64,000 bases of DNA from Psychrobacillus sp. OK032 (GCF_900111345.1 NZ_FOGY01000001.1:1-64000); one strand, 5' to 3'. Counted from the first letter of the stretch, positions 31,746 to 41,781 are shown. Notes: a model not told the origin generated them from the sequence alone. Numbers and translations: made by a program.

Positions 31746-31761
31746 CTAAAACACCTGCCCG

Positions 31762-32568
31762 TTAAAAATTAAATCCACCAAATCCGCCGAAACCACTCAT
31801 TCCTTTGTCCGACATGCTGTGGTTTTTCTCCATCATTTCATACGAAATCTCTTCTTCGGGATTAGTACGAAGCTCAATAATATAATCAAAATCATCAATA
31901 GAATACTCGGAGTGTTGAATGAACATATCCGGATGCTCTACTACTTTAATTGTAGGCATTCGCATCATTTCTCTAACTAACATTTGATGTTTTTCATCAT
32001 TTGAATTTCTAGTCACAATACCATCAAGGATGAAAATATTGCGATCGCTAAACTCGTCCCCTATAAGTTGGCTTCTAATGGTTTGTTTAATCATGGTAGA
32101 AGAAAGAAAAATCCACTTTTTATTTGCACAAACGCTTGCTGCAACAACCGATTCTGTTTTACCGACCCGTGGCATTCCTCTTATGCCAATAAGCTTATGA
32201 CCATCTTGTTTAAAAATTTCGGCCATGAAGTCCACTAATATTCCAAGCTCCCCGCGGACAAATCGGAATGTTTTTTTGTCATCAGCATCCCGCTGAATAT
32301 AGCGACCGTGTCGCACTGCCAGACGATCTCTCAGCTTCGGTTCTCTAAATTTAGTTAACTGAATCGTTTCCATTGTCGAAGCAATATGTTCAAAGCGTTC
32401 TATATTTTCCTTTTTTTCCGCTTTTATAAGCATACCACGACGACCTTCATCTACGCCATTAATCGTAACAATATTTACGCGAAGCATACCAAGTAAAGAA
32501 GAAATGTCTCCCAAAAGTCCTGGACGATTTATTTGAATTTCATATTCAAAAAACCACTCACTTGTCAT
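31762..32568 (-). CDS. ymfK: YmfK-family protein (DUF3388)
   Basis: 268 residues. The N-terminal region EYEIQINRPGLLGDISSLLG with VNIVTINGVDEGRRGMLI is an ACT-like regulatory fold. A following segment contains a P-loop-like GIRGMPRVGKTESVVAA and a WIFLSSTMIKQTIRSQLIGD stretch, so nucleotide binding is plausible. It ends with a glycine/phenylalanine tail (FGGFGGFNF). The family is conserved in this locus in Bacillales, without a settled function. Full length and intact. Confidence 0.88.
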   Translation of the reverse strand: MTSEWFFEYEIQINRPGLLGDISSLLGMLRVNIVTINGVDEGRRGMLIKAEKKENIERFEHIASTMETIQLTKFREPKLRDRLAVRHGRYIQRDADDKKTFRFVRGELGILVDFMAEIFKQDGHKLIGIRGMPRVGKTESVVAASVCANKKWIFLSSTMIKQTIRSQLIGDEFSDRNIFILDGIVTRNSNDEKHQMLVREMMRMPTIKVVEHPDMFIQHSEYSIDDFDYIIELRTNPEEEISYEMMEKNHSMSDKGMSGFGGFGGFNF

Positions 32569-32655
32569 AACTATCTGTCCTCTCTCGTTAGATGACGTTA
32601 TTTACCCATTATAAGTTCTATCATATATGAATTCTTAGCTGAATAAAAGAAAAAA

Positions 32656-32683
32656 AGAAAAGAGCACAACATCTCTCTTTTCT
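32656..32683 (-). terminator. Terminator after ymfI
   Basis: AGAAAAGAG and CTCTTTTCT stem, followed on the minus strand by TTTTTTTCTTTT. The ymfI stop is at 32695. It separates the ymfF-ymfH-ymfI group from ymfK. Confidence 0.8.
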
Positions 32684-32694
32684 AGGAACCATTC

Positions 32695-33432
32695 TCAAAT
32701 ATACCATCCGCCGTTTACACGGATGATTTGACCTGTTATATAATTTGCTTTTTCACTAGCCAAAAAGACGACCGCATTAGCAACGTCTTGTGTCGTACCG
32801 AAAACACCAGCAGGTATTTCTTCCAAAATAAGCGTGCGCGCTTCGTTTTCCACATGGATATTCATTTTCGTGTCGATGAATCCTGGGGCTACCGCATTTA
32901 CCGTAATTCTTGCATGCGCAACTTCTTTTGCATAAGCTTTCACAAATGCATGCTGGGCTCCTTTAGCAGCAGAGTAAGCCGCTTCATAAGAAGCCCCTGT
33001 TTCCCCCCAAATAGATCCAACGAAAATAATGGAACTATGCTTATGCTTTCGAAGCTTCGGTGTCAATTTCCCTAATAGGAACATCGGATGTTCCACATGC
33101 ACTAGAAATAATAGGCGTATTTCTTCCAGCGTAGTATCTTCCAACCCTTTATATAAACTATGCCCGTGGGCGAAAACGATGGAGTGAAGGGAAAAAATTG
33201 AATTGGCTAGTTTTTCTATAGAGCTTGCTTCTCGCATATCAGCTTGTATAAGCATGAATTCTTGTGCCGGGTATAATTGCTCCAGTTCGTCCATTAGCGC
33301 GTTTACACGTGCTTTATTGCTTGAATAGTGTAGGTATAGGGACCAACCTGCTTCAGCTAGGTTACGACATATGGTATCCCCTATTTCTCCTGAAGCTCCT
33401 AACACTAATGTGAACTTTTTACTCATTACCAT
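32695..33432 (-). CDS. ymfI: Short-chain dehydrogenase/reductase (YmfI/FabG-like)
   Basis: 245 residues. Cofactor motif VLGASGEIGDTICRNLAEAG (T-G-x3-G-x-G variant, here GASGEIG). The catalytic set is S in IIFVGSIWGETGASYEAAYS, then YSAAKGAQHAF (Y-x3-K), with FAHGHSLYK in place of NNAG. C-terminal AVAPGFIDTKMN and ITGQIIRVNGGWYI are standard. The start overlaps the ymfH stop by 14 bases (ATG 33432; ATG 33426 also possible). NAD(P)-dependent oxidoreductase of unknown substrate. Confidence 0.9.
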   Translation of the reverse strand: MVMSKKFTLVLGASGEIGDTICRNLAEAGWSLYLHYSSNKARVNALMDELEQLYPAQEFMLIQADMREASSIEKLANSIFSLHSIVFAHGHSLYKGLEDTTLEEIRLLFLVHVEHPMFLLGKLTPKLRKHKHSSIIFVGSIWGETGASYEAAYSAAKGAQHAFVKAYAKEVAHARITVNAVAPGFIDTKMNIHVENEARTLILEEIPAGVFGTTQDVANAVVFLASEKANYITGQIIRVNGGWYI

Positions 33433-34723
33433 TTTTCTCGAATGGAACTACGGTAAATACAGTATGTTTCTGTTCATCCTTTAATGATTCCAATGCGTGC
33501 ATCACTTGTTCCAACGTTAGATTTTCAAGTGCAGGGACAACATCAAATAAATTCATATCGTTAAATGAGTATCTTGTAAATTGGTTTGCTATATATTCAA
33601 TTGAATTCAATGCACGTAAGAAAAATCCAATTTTTTTACGTGTAACTCGCTTTAAATCCTCTTCCGTAAACTGCCCCTCTTTTGCTTGCTCTTTGATGGA
33701 TTGTTTAATCTTCTCTGCAAGTTGTTCCGCATTTACTGTATCAGAGCCAATCATTGTAAACCCATAGCCTTTTTCCATCGAAAAGTCTGCAGAATACGAT
33801 TCATCGATTAATCCTTTTTCGTAAACGTCCTGATAAAATGCAGATGTTCTGCCGAATAAGAGTTCAATTGCTACTTGCATCGATAACTCAAAATTCAGCA
33901 TTTCTTTTCCGGAAATATCGGTGTTCGTTGACTTAATACCATAAATAACTTTTGGTTTTTGCACATCCATTTGTAAACTGCGCTTCTCAAAAGCAACATT
34001 CGGTTGTTCAGTCGGGAAAAAGCGTTGAATGTCTTGTGGGGCTTCGAATGTTTTCGCCGCTTGATCTTGTTTGATAAAGTCCATCATTTCCTGTGGATTC
34101 ACCGCACCAACAACAAAGACCGTCATATTAGATGGGTGATAGAACGTGTTGTAACACTCATATAAATGTTCCGCAGTAATTTTGTCAATGGATTCTACAG
34201 TTCCAGCAATATCAATTTTTACTGGATGCTCTTTATACATATTTTCAATCGCACCAAAGTATAAACGCCAATCAGGCTGATCGTCATACATCGTTATTTC
34301 CTGGGCAATGATACCCTTTTCTTTTTCCACCGTTTCTTCCGTGAAATAAGGCTGCTGTACAAAATCAAGCAATGTCTTCGTATTTTCTAATACATGATTA
34401 GTGGACGAGAATAAGTAAGTCGTTTTAGTAAAAGAAGTGAACGCATTAGCAGAAGCACCTTTTTCACTGAATTGTTGAAAAACGTCTCCTTCTTCTTTTT
34501 CGAACATCTTATGCTCTAAAAAATGGGCTATACCGTCTGGAACGATTACCGCTTCCTTTTTACCAAGCGGAATAAATTCACGATCGATTGATCCATACTT
34601 CGTTGAAAAAGTGACAAATGTTTTGGAAAATCCTTTTTTCGGTAAAATATATACCTCTAAACCATTTGGCAATTGCTCGTGGTATAGCGTTTCTTCTAAT
34701 TGTTTAAAATATGATTCATTCAT
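33419..34723 (-). CDS. ymfH: M16-family zinc metallopeptidase (YmfH)
   Basis: 434 residues from ATG 34723 (AAGGTG 6 bases upstream; the start overlaps the ymfF stop). The zinc-binding inverted motif is HFLEHKMF in DGIAHFLEHKMFEKEEGDVF, with the third ligand Glu further on (VEKEKGIIAQEITMYDDQPD). Two M16 domains. YmfF and YmfH are homologues of AlbE/AlbF-type processing peptidases and probably form a heterodimer in which this subunit is active. Confidence 0.93.
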   Translation of the reverse strand: MNESYFKQLEETLYHEQLPNGLEVYILPKKGFSKTFVTFSTKYGSIDREFIPLGKKEAVIVPDGIAHFLEHKMFEKEEGDVFQQFSEKGASANAFTSFTKTTYLFSSTNHVLENTKTLLDFVQQPYFTEETVEKEKGIIAQEITMYDDQPDWRLYFGAIENMYKEHPVKIDIAGTVESIDKITAEHLYECYNTFYHPSNMTVFVVGAVNPQEMMDFIKQDQAAKTFEAPQDIQRFFPTEQPNVAFEKRSLQMDVQKPKVIYGIKSTNTDISGKEMLNFELSMQVAIELLFGRTSAFYQDVYEKGLIDESYSADFSMEKGYGFTMIGSDTVNAEQLAEKIKQSIKEQAKEGQFTEEDLKRVTRKKIGFFLRALNSIEYIANQFTRYSFNDMNLFDVVPALENLTLEQVMHALESLKDEQKHTVFTVVPFEKNGNE

Positions 34724-35993
34724 TGCCTGCACCTTCCTTACCAGATAGGAAATAGACGAATTCCTTCTCTATTTTCTGAGCCATTTGACTGATTTGATCC
34801 TTCGTTACATTGGACCATTTGGCAACCCAGTTTTCTACTGTGAATGACTCGTTTATTTCTTTATATTGATCGTAAATTTCAATTTGTGCGCGGGCAGAAT
34901 CCAATGCTTCTTTTAATTGATTGGATAGCATTGATTTTGTTTGATTTATCTCTAAATCAGTAATATCTCCTTCTTGCATCACTTTTAGCTGTTCATCTAT
35001 TAACTTGACCGCTTTTTCCTGTAAATTAGCATCAATTCCTGCTAAGACGAATATCAACCCATATAAAGAAGAATAACTACTAGATGCATAATAGGCCATG
35101 CTTTCTTTTTCTCGCACATTCATAAATATTTTGGAATGTGAAAAGCCTCCTAATATGCCGTTCGTCATCTGCATAACCGGAAACTCCTCTGAGAAGAAAG
35201 TGATTGGTGTACGATAGGCTATATGCAACTTTCCTTGTTTCATATCTTGTATTTCATGTAAAAATCCATTTTCTGTGGAAGCTTTTACTACTTCTACGTC
35301 GTGTACTAGTTCTAAGGTTCTATCCGCAAATGGAAAATGGCTAGCTATTTTTTCTTTTATTTCTTCCGCATTGACATCCCCTACAATATAAATAGACAAA
35401 TTGTCTTCTGTGAGAATCGTTTGGTGCATTGCTACTAGTTGTTCATTTGTTACTGCTTTTACAGCTTTGACTGTCCCATTGGCAGAAATAGAAGCTGCGT
35501 GATTTGGGCGAATATTCTCTAGCAAACGCTGCTGAGCATATCTCGTTTTATCGTCATACATCGATTGTATACGTTCAATGACTTGATCTTTTTCTCTATT
35601 GACAATCGAATCTACAAATTTTCCATCTACCAGCTTTGGTTTAAATAAGACGGTATGTAATAAGTTGAAGACTTCATCTACTACTTTTTCATTGGATAGA
35701 TAAGCATCATTTACAGTTTCCGCATTCAATGAAAAAATATGATGGGTTCCTTTCTTTCCCGTATCAAAATATAAGACAGCACCATATAAGTCATCTAAAC
35801 GTTTTCGAAATTCTGCATTTGTTTGAAACACATCATTGCTATACTGCAAGACGTTAGCTAAAACGGAGCGTATTGCTGCTTGTTCCTCGGTTAATTGCTG
35901 TTTCCATTTGAACGATATATTAATCGTTTTAAATTGTTCTGTCGGTCTTACATAAAGCTTAACGCCTTGCGCAAGTTCAAATTGTTGGAACAT
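34716..35993 (-). CDS. ymfF: M16-family peptidase-like protein lacking the zinc motif (YmfF)
   Basis: 425 residues. It has the M16 fold (RSVLANVLQYSNDVFQTNAE, LDDLYGAVLYFDTGKKGTHH, GILGGFSHSKIFMNVREKES) but no H-x-x-E-H; the equivalent position reads VLQYSND. It is therefore probably the non-catalytic partner of YmfH. The ymfH start lies within its last codons, so translation is coupled. Confidence 0.92.
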   Translation of the reverse strand: MFQQFELAQGVKLYVRPTEQFKTINISFKWKQQLTEEQAAIRSVLANVLQYSNDVFQTNAEFRKRLDDLYGAVLYFDTGKKGTHHIFSLNAETVNDAYLSNEKVVDEVFNLLHTVLFKPKLVDGKFVDSIVNREKDQVIERIQSMYDDKTRYAQQRLLENIRPNHAASISANGTVKAVKAVTNEQLVAMHQTILTEDNLSIYIVGDVNAEEIKEKIASHFPFADRTLELVHDVEVVKASTENGFLHEIQDMKQGKLHIAYRTPITFFSEEFPVMQMTNGILGGFSHSKIFMNVREKESMAYYASSSYSSLYGLIFVLAGIDANLQEKAVKLIDEQLKVMQEGDITDLEINQTKSMLSNQLKEALDSARAQIEIYDQYKEINESFTVENWVAKWSNVTKDQISQMAQKIEKEFVYFLSGKEGAGNE

Positions 35994-36058
35994 ATTGTTA
36001 TCCCCCTTTTTCTTTCTAGTTTATCTCTTATACCATTTTACTATACATAAAACAAAAA

Positions 36059-36080
36059 GGGACCAAATTTAATTGGTCCC
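36059..36080 (-). terminator. Terminator between nupQ and ymfF
   Basis: GGGACCAA and TTGGTCCC around ATTTAA; on the minus strand TTTTTGTTTT follows. Ends the nup operon. Confidence 0.85.
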
Positions 36081-36114
36081 CAAATACAAAGTTTGAAATT
36101 TGCTGTTCTATTCA

Positions 36115-36200
36115 ATTATGTCTAGCTCTAGAAGCCAGCTACTCCTGCGCAAAGCTCGTCGCAGAAGAACGTTGTCGCAGCTAAACGGCGTCAATCCGCA
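36115..36200. repeat. Dispersed repeat (AACGTTCTnCTGCGACGAGCT family)
   Basis: On the minus strand AACGTTCTTCTGCGACGAGC, TTTGCGCAGGAG and CTAGAGCTAGACA. The same core occurs on the plus strand at 47,536-47,566 with few changes. It lies between nupQ and its terminator. Confidence 0.7.
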
Positions 36201-36207
36201 TTTCAAA

Positions 36208-37167
36208 TTAACGTTTTCCTTTGATATATGGTATACCACTAGCTTTCGGTGCATGTGCTTTCCCGATAAATCCAGCAACCGCTAGTATAGTCAATACATA
36301 CGGTAAAATATGCAAGTAATAGCTTGGTACTTGATCAATATATGGAATTTGCCCACCAATTATACTTAATGCTTGCGCAAATCCAAAGAATAATGCAGCA
36401 CCAGCTGCTCCAAGTGGATGCCATTTACCGAAAATCATAGCAGCTAGCGCCATAAACCCTTGTCCATTGATCGTAGAATGACTAAATTCACCAGAAATGG
36501 ATTGTGCATAAACTGCGCCACCGATACCTGCAAGCATCCCAGATAAAATAACCGCTACGTAGCGCATTTTCGTTACATTGACACCCATTGTGTCCGCAGC
36601 CATTGGGTGCTCCCCTACGGCACGAAGACGTAAACCAAACGGTGTTTTATAAATAACAAACCATGCACCTATCGCTACGATGATAGCTAAAATCGACGTA
36701 GAATAGACATCTTTAAAAAACATAGGTCCGAGAACTGGAATATCACTTAAAAAAGGAATATCAAATCGTATAAAGCGTTCTTGAATATAATCTGTTTGTC
36801 CTTTACCATAAATCAATTTAACAGAGAATAATGCAATCGCAACACCTAGCATATTGATCGCTACCCCTGAAATCGTTTGATCCGCTCGGAAAGAAATCGT
36901 TGCTACAGCATGCATAATCGCGAATATACCGGAGACAACCATTGCAGCTAGTATGGAAACCCAAGGAGTCATCGCACCAAATGTCCCGACAAATGTTAGG
37001 TTGAACAAAATCCCGATAAATGCCCCCATTACCATTAAACCTTCTAGTCCGATATTAATAACACCTGAACGCTCCGAGAAAACCCCACCGATCGCAGTAA
37101 AGATTAACGGGGCGGCATAAAATATAGCCGACGGAACGATGAAATATAGAACCTCTAAAAAGCTCAT
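36208..37167 (-). CDS. nupQ: Nucleoside ABC transporter permease (NupQ-like)
   Basis: 319 residues, BPD_transp_2 family with about nine membrane segments: AIFYAAPLIFTAIGGVFSER, GVINIGLEGLMVMGAFIGIL, and the EAA-like cytoplasmic loop GLRLRAVGEHPMAADTMGVN. SGVINIGLEG and IGKAHAPKASG are typical of guanosine/nucleoside permeases of the BMP-dependent type. Third gene of the nupN-O-P-Q set. Confidence 0.93.
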   Translation of the reverse strand: MSFLEVLYFIVPSAIFYAAPLIFTAIGGVFSERSGVINIGLEGLMVMGAFIGILFNLTFVGTFGAMTPWVSILAAMVVSGIFAIMHAVATISFRADQTISGVAINMLGVAIALFSVKLIYGKGQTDYIQERFIRFDIPFLSDIPVLGPMFFKDVYSTSILAIIVAIGAWFVIYKTPFGLRLRAVGEHPMAADTMGVNVTKMRYVAVILSGMLAGIGGAVYAQSISGEFSHSTINGQGFMALAAMIFGKWHPLGAAGAALFFGFAQALSIIGGQIPYIDQVPSYYLHILPYVLTILAVAGFIGKAHAPKASGIPYIKGKR

Positions 37168-37168
37168 C

Positions 37169-38215
37169 TTATTTCGCCTCCTTTTTGTTGTTCTTCTTTA
37201 CAAGGAAATAGCGAATAATGTAACCACATGCTACAAAGAATATAATAAGTGCTATAACAATTGAAACGATTTCAACTGGTATACCGGCTGCATTCGGCAT
37301 ATTTAATGAACCAAATTTCAACGCACCGAATAATGTTGCACCGAAAACAACCCCTAAAGGAGTATTTGCTCCTAGTAGTGCTACTGCTATCCCGTCAAAT
37401 CCAATTCCAGTAAAGCCACCTTTTACACTCGCATATTGGAATGTACCAAGCGCTTCCATGGCACCAGCTAACCCTGCAAATGCTCCTGAAATAACCATCG
37501 ATAGAATGATATTTTTGTTTACATTCATACCAGCATAATCAGATGCATGCTTATTGAATCCGACTGCCTTCAATTCAAAACCAGTCGTCGTTTTTTCTAA
37601 AATAAACCACATAACTAGCACCATAGCAAGTGCTATGAAAATACCGTAGTGCAATCTTGAAAAATCTGTCATACTTTCAAAAAAAGCAGATTTCAGTGAA
37701 GCTGTTTCTTTAATCGCTTCTGTCGTTTCTCCACCATTTGCAACCATTCGAATAAGTACATTGGTCGTATGAAGCGCAATATAGTTCATCATAATCGTAA
37801 CAATAACTTCATGTACTTGTAATTTAGCTTTTAAAAGACCAGGTAAAAATGCCCATAACCCACCTGCTACTGCAGCAGCTAAAATGGAAAGTGGTAAATG
37901 GATATACATCGGCAGATCAAAAGCAATTCCTACATATGCAGCTGCAAACCAGCCGACTAACAATTGTCCTTCTACACCGATATTAAATAACCCTGTACGG
38001 AAAGCAAAAGCAACCGCTAATCCTGAAAGGATATAAGGAGTTATTTGACGAATGGTTTCTCCTATTGTGTAGGCGTCCCCAAAAATACCGTTCCATAATG
38101 CGGAATAACCTGCAACTGGATCATAGCCACTTATTAACATAACTACTGCTCCTACAAGTAAACCTAAAATAACGGAAATAACAGGGACAAGTATATTAAC
38201 TACTCTATTAGGCAT
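37169..38215 (-). CDS. nupP: Nucleoside ABC transporter permease (NupP-like)
   Basis: 348 residues from ATG 38215, one base after the nupO stop. BPD_transp_2 family: ILVPVISVILGLLVGAVVML, FRTGLFNIGVEGQLLVGWFA, loop GFELKAVGFNKHASDYAGMN, and ALLGANTPLGVVFGATLFGA. With NupQ it forms the membrane channel. The nupQ start follows the nupP stop by one base. Confidence 0.93.
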   Translation of the reverse strand: MPNRVVNILVPVISVILGLLVGAVVMLISGYDPVAGYSALWNGIFGDAYTIGETIRQITPYILSGLAVAFAFRTGLFNIGVEGQLLVGWFAAAYVGIAFDLPMYIHLPLSILAAAVAGGLWAFLPGLLKAKLQVHEVIVTIMMNYIALHTTNVLIRMVANGGETTEAIKETASLKSAFFESMTDFSRLHYGIFIALAMVLVMWFILEKTTTGFELKAVGFNKHASDYAGMNVNKNIILSMVISGAFAGLAGAMEALGTFQYASVKGGFTGIGFDGIAVALLGANTPLGVVFGATLFGALKFGSLNMPNAAGIPVEIVSIVIALIIFFVACGYIIRYFLVKKNNKKEAK

Positions 38216-38216
38216 G

Positions 38217-39755
38217 CTATTTATCCCCCTGTGTTGCAACATTTTCTTTCGTACTTTGACCTGCCATTAATAAACCTAGTTCTTGCTCAGTAGTTTCTTT
38301 TGGCAATAATGTATCGACTATTTGTCCATCATAAATAACTGCGATACGGTCCGATACATTCATGACTTCATCTAGTTCAAACGATAGTAAAAGCACCGCT
38401 TTCCCTTTATCACGTTGTTCGATTAATCGGCTATGAATAAATTCAATTGCACCAACATCTAATCCTCTAGTCGGAAGTGCAGCGATTAATAATTCTGGAT
38501 TACGTTCGATTTCTCGTCCAATAATCGCTTTTTGTTGATTACCACCAGATAAAGCACGTGCTGGTGTGTGTTCACCTTGTGTTCGTACATCATATTCTTT
38601 AATAATTTTCTGCGCTAGCTCCGAAACTTTTCCGTAGTTCATAATACCATTTTTAGAAATGGGATCTACATAGTAAGTTTGTAAAGCAATATTATGCCCG
38701 ATTGGGAAATCTAGTACTAACCCATGCTTATGACGGTCTTGTGGAATATGTCCAATGCCTGATTCCGTCACTTTACGAGGTCTCTTATTCGTAATATCTC
38801 GCCCATTGATCGAAATAGATCCACTCTTTGATTTTTTTAGTCCTGTAATAGCTTCGATTAACTCCGATTGACCGTTTCCGTCAATTCCAGCAATACCTAA
38901 AATCTCACCTTTACGTACCGTTAAACTTAAGTTTTTCACTTTTTCAACGCCACGAAAATCGGTAACGACTAGATTTTTTACAACTAAAGCATCATCTGTA
39001 GGATTCGCATCGACTTTAACCGTTGTAAAATCAACTTGTCTACCAACCATTAGGGAAGCAAGTTCATTTGGATTTGTTTCTGAAGTAATAACCGTTCCAA
39101 TACCTTCCCCTTTACGGATAACGGTCACTCTGTCCGAAACGTCCATAATCTCTTTTAATTTATGTGTGATTAAAATGATCGATTTTCCTTCTTGAATTAG
39201 TCGCTTCATAATTTGAATGAGCTCAATTATTTCTTGAGGAGTGAGAGATGCGGTCGGTTCATCGAAGATTAATATTTCTGCTCCACGGTATAGTGTTTTT
39301 AAAATTTCTACACGTTGTTGCATACCAACAGATATATCTTCAATTTTAGCGTATGGATCCACTGCCAAACCATACATCTCTGATAATGAATGAATTTTTT
39401 TCGCAGCATCTTTAATGTCGATCATGCCGCTTTTCGTTAATTCATTCCCTAAAATAATATTTTCTGTCACTGTGAAATTTTCCACAAGCATAAAATGCTG
39501 ATGAACCATACCAATTCCAAGATCATTTGCTACGTTCGGATCTGTAATTTCTACAGTCTTCCCATTCACTTTTATCTCTCCGGCTTCCGGTTGATATAGA
39601 CCAAATAGTACATTCATGAGAGTGGACTTCCCAGCTCCATTTTCTCCTAAAAGAGCATGAATCTCTCCTTTTTTTAATTGGAGGGTAATATTATCATTCG
39701 CAACAAATGATCCAAACTCTTTTCGAATGCCAAGCATCTCTATTACATAATCCAA
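38217..39755 (-). CDS. nupO: Nucleoside ABC transporter ATP-binding protein (NupO-like), two ATPase domains
   Basis: 512 residues; TTG 39755 is spaced 8 bases from AGGGAG, better than GTG 39764. Domain 1: Walker A LLGENGAGKSTL, signature ISVGMQQRVEILK, Walker B LIFDEPTASLTP. Domain 2: the degenerate P-loop GIDGNGQSELIEA, signature LSGGNQQKAIIGREI and an altered Walker B (LIAALPTRGLDVGA). This is the usual asymmetric carbohydrate/nucleoside-type ATPase. Confidence 0.95.
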   Translation of the reverse strand: MDYVIEMLGIRKEFGSFVANDNITLQLKKGEIHALLGENGAGKSTLMNVLFGLYQPEAGEIKVNGKTVEITDPNVANDLGIGMVHQHFMLVENFTVTENIILGNELTKSGMIDIKDAAKKIHSLSEMYGLAVDPYAKIEDISVGMQQRVEILKTLYRGAEILIFDEPTASLTPQEIIELIQIMKRLIQEGKSIILITHKLKEIMDVSDRVTVIRKGEGIGTVITSETNPNELASLMVGRQVDFTTVKVDANPTDDALVVKNLVVTDFRGVEKVKNLSLTVRKGEILGIAGIDGNGQSELIEAITGLKKSKSGSISINGRDITNKRPRKVTESGIGHIPQDRHKHGLVLDFPIGHNIALQTYYVDPISKNGIMNYGKVSELAQKIIKEYDVRTQGEHTPARALSGGNQQKAIIGREIERNPELLIAALPTRGLDVGAIEFIHSRLIEQRDKGKAVLLLSFELDEVMNVSDRIAVIYDGQIVDTLLPKETTEQELGLLMAGQSTKENVATQGDK

Positions 39756-39840
39756 TGAATTCACTCCCTACTATATTAGTACAAAAATTAATACAGGAAA
39801 GACTTTAAATTTTTAAAATCTTTCTTCTATTAATTAAAAT

Positions 39841-39874
39841 ATCATAAAGACCGATACATACCGGTCTTTATGAT
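39841..39874 (-). terminator. Hairpin between nupN copy 1 and nupO
   Basis: ATCATAAAGACCG and CGGTCTTTATGAT (13 bp) around an 8-base loop, followed on the minus strand by ATTTTAATT. Probably a partial terminator that keeps lipoprotein expression above the transporter genes. A copy lies at 42,749-42,786. Confidence 0.75.
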
Positions 39875-39888
39875 GTTAGTGTAACAAA

Positions 39889-40968
39889 TTATTCTACTGT
39901 TTCAGGAACAGTAATTTCACCAGAAGCAACTTTATCTGTATACTCTTGGATTTGGTCTAAAACTTCTTGTGGAATAGCGCCGCGTGAATCAGCAAGACCA
40001 ACGCCTTCTTCAGCTAAACCATAAGTTACTGTAGTACCACCTGGGAAGTTACCAGCCATTGCATCATTCGAAACGTTTTGAACTGCAGTTCCTACGTTTT
40101 TCAACATAGATGTAAGTGTTACGTTAGAATCGCCAACAGCACCTTCTTCGTATTGGTCAGAGTCAACTCCGATAACCCATACGTTTGCATTAGCATCTTT
40201 TGTTTTACGTTCTTTTGCTTCCGCGAATACACCATTACCAGTACCACCAGCAGCGTGTGCGATAATATCTACTCCTGAAGAGTACATCCGGTTAGCAGTT
40301 GTTTTACCAAGTGCCGCATCATCAAATTTACCAGTGTATTGTACATCTACTTTAATAGATGGATCTACAGCTTTAACTCCTTCTACGAATCCTGCTTCGA
40401 AACGCTCGATAACTGGAATTTCCATTCCACCGACGAAACCAACTTGTTTAGATTCAGACATAAGAGCAGCTGCAACACCAGCAAGGTATGCTACTTCTTG
40501 TTCTTTAAACATTACAGAAACTACGTTTGGTTTTTCTACTACACCATCAACAATGATAAATTTATTATCTGGTTTTTGGTCAGCAATTGTTCCTATCGGT
40601 TCTACTAATAAGAAACCAATTCCATATACTAAGTCAAAGTCACGACGGACTAAGTTATTTAAGTTTGTTACATAGTCAGCGTCTCCAGCTGATTGAAGAT
40701 AATCATATCCGCCATCGCCTTTTTCAAGACCATGTTCTGCCCCCCATGCTTGGATTCCTTCCCAAGCTGATTGGTTGAATGATTTGTCGTCAACTCCACC
40801 AACGTCTGTAATCATTGCAATAGAGAAATCTTTTGATTCTGTTGTACCAGATTCAGTACCTTCTGAACCTGTTGATGTTTTTTCATCGTCTTTTGTACCA
40901 CAAGCTCCGAGAATAGTTCCAGCAGCTAATACAAGTGATAGACCTAAACCAAATTTACGTTTTGTCAA
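39889..40968 (-). CDS. nupN: BMP-family nucleoside-binding lipoprotein, copy 1 (NupN-like)
   Basis: 359 residues. Lipoprotein signal KRKFGLGLSLVLAAGTILGAC with lipobox ILGAC (Cys23). The mature domain is PF02608: IAMITDVGGVDDKSFNQSAW, VGFVGGMEIPVIERFEAGFV, AHAAGGTGNGVFAEAKERKT, WVIGVDSDQYEEGAVGDSNV. It should capture nucleosides and deliver them to NupOPQ downstream. A second, closely similar gene lies at 42,799. Confidence 0.95.
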   Translation of the reverse strand: MTKRKFGLGLSLVLAAGTILGACGTKDDEKTSTGSEGTESGTTESKDFSIAMITDVGGVDDKSFNQSAWEGIQAWGAEHGLEKGDGGYDYLQSAGDADYVTNLNNLVRRDFDLVYGIGFLLVEPIGTIADQKPDNKFIIVDGVVEKPNVVSVMFKEQEVAYLAGVAAALMSESKQVGFVGGMEIPVIERFEAGFVEGVKAVDPSIKVDVQYTGKFDDAALGKTTANRMYSSGVDIIAHAAGGTGNGVFAEAKERKTKDANANVWVIGVDSDQYEEGAVGDSNVTLTSMLKNVGTAVQNVSNDAMAGNFPGGTTVTYGLAEEGVGLADSRGAIPQEVLDQIQEYTDKVASGEITVPETVE

Positions 40969-41015
40969 AATGAAAACCTCCGTTAATTTTCTTATTAGCA
41001 GGAATTTAAAGCATT

Positions 41016-41744
41016 TTACACCCTTTTCCGAACAACATGAAAGCTAAATTTATCTGCTCGAAAGTAATTTTTCGAATACAAAACCACACGATCATTTTCG
41101 TCATAGTGAAGTTGTTTTAACACAAGCAATGAAGTCTCTGGTGCACAGTTCAATGTGGGTGAAGCTACCTCATGATATCCAACAGGGTCGATGTATGCAA
41201 CCGCATGGGATACATGAATGTCCCCAGATTCCTCCAACGCTGTAAAAATAGAACCTTCTTCTCTAATGAGAAAATCCCCGGGCAAGTAATTCTTTGGAAC
41301 TTTATCAACACAATACACAACTGGCTCGCCATTTGCCGTACGGACACGCTCCATCGAAATAATCGATTGCTCGTCCTTACATTGAAAACGCTTCATGTCT
41401 TCTTCAGTTGGAAGCGATTGCATCGAACTTAAGTAAATAGTACCTGGTTCCATGCCTGCACTTCGAATCATCGAAGAAACACTGGAAAGCTGTTCGATGC
41501 CCGACGTAAAGACCGGCTTCGAATTGACAAAAGTCCCAACTCCATGTCTTCTAACGATTACATTTTCCTCTTCTAAAAGACGTAAAGCTTCTCTTAATGT
41601 TGCACGACTGACACCGAGTGATTTTGCTAATTCAAATTCTGAAGGAAGTTTTTCTTTTTCCTTGAATATACCTTTTTCAATGTCTTCTTTTATACGATCA
41701 ATCACTTGAAGATATAAATGACGATGATCTACTTTTATTGTCAT
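41016..41744 (-). CDS. GntR/HutC-family transcriptional regulator, copy 1 (YmfC-like)
   Basis: 242 residues from ATG 41744 (GGTGGTG 6-7 bases upstream; the frame extends five codons further). Winged helix at about 1-70 ([20 protein letters not shown] then [20 protein letters not shown]), C-terminal UTRA effector domain (about 85-242: [40 protein letters not shown]). Position next to ftsK and nupN matches B. subtilis ymfC. Probably represses the nup genes in response to a nucleoside-related ligand. A palindromic operator lies in its leader. Duplicated at 43,929. Confidence 0.92.
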   Translation of the reverse strand: MTIKVDHRHLYLQVIDRIKEDIEKGIFKEKEKLPSEFELAKSLGVSRATLREALRLLEEENVIVRRHGVGTFVNSKPVFTSGIEQLSSVSSMIRSAGMEPGTIYLSSMQSLPTEEDMKRFQCKDEQSIISMERVRTANGEPVVYCVDKVPKNYLPGDFLIREEGSIFTALEESGDIHVSHAVAYIDPVGYHEVASPTLNCAPETSLLVLKQLHYDENDRVVLYSKNYFRADKFSFHVVRKRV

Positions 41745-41767
41745 AAAAAACACCACCATTATTAGAG

Positions 41768-41781
41768 ATCAGACCTCTGAT
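41768..41781. promoter_or_regulatory. Palindromic operator candidate upstream of gntR copy 1
   Basis: ATCAGACCTCTGAT, a perfect 6-bp inverted repeat around CC, about 25 bases upstream of the start. The size and place fit autoregulation by a GntR protein. Kept with one change in the second copy (44,681). Confidence 0.6.
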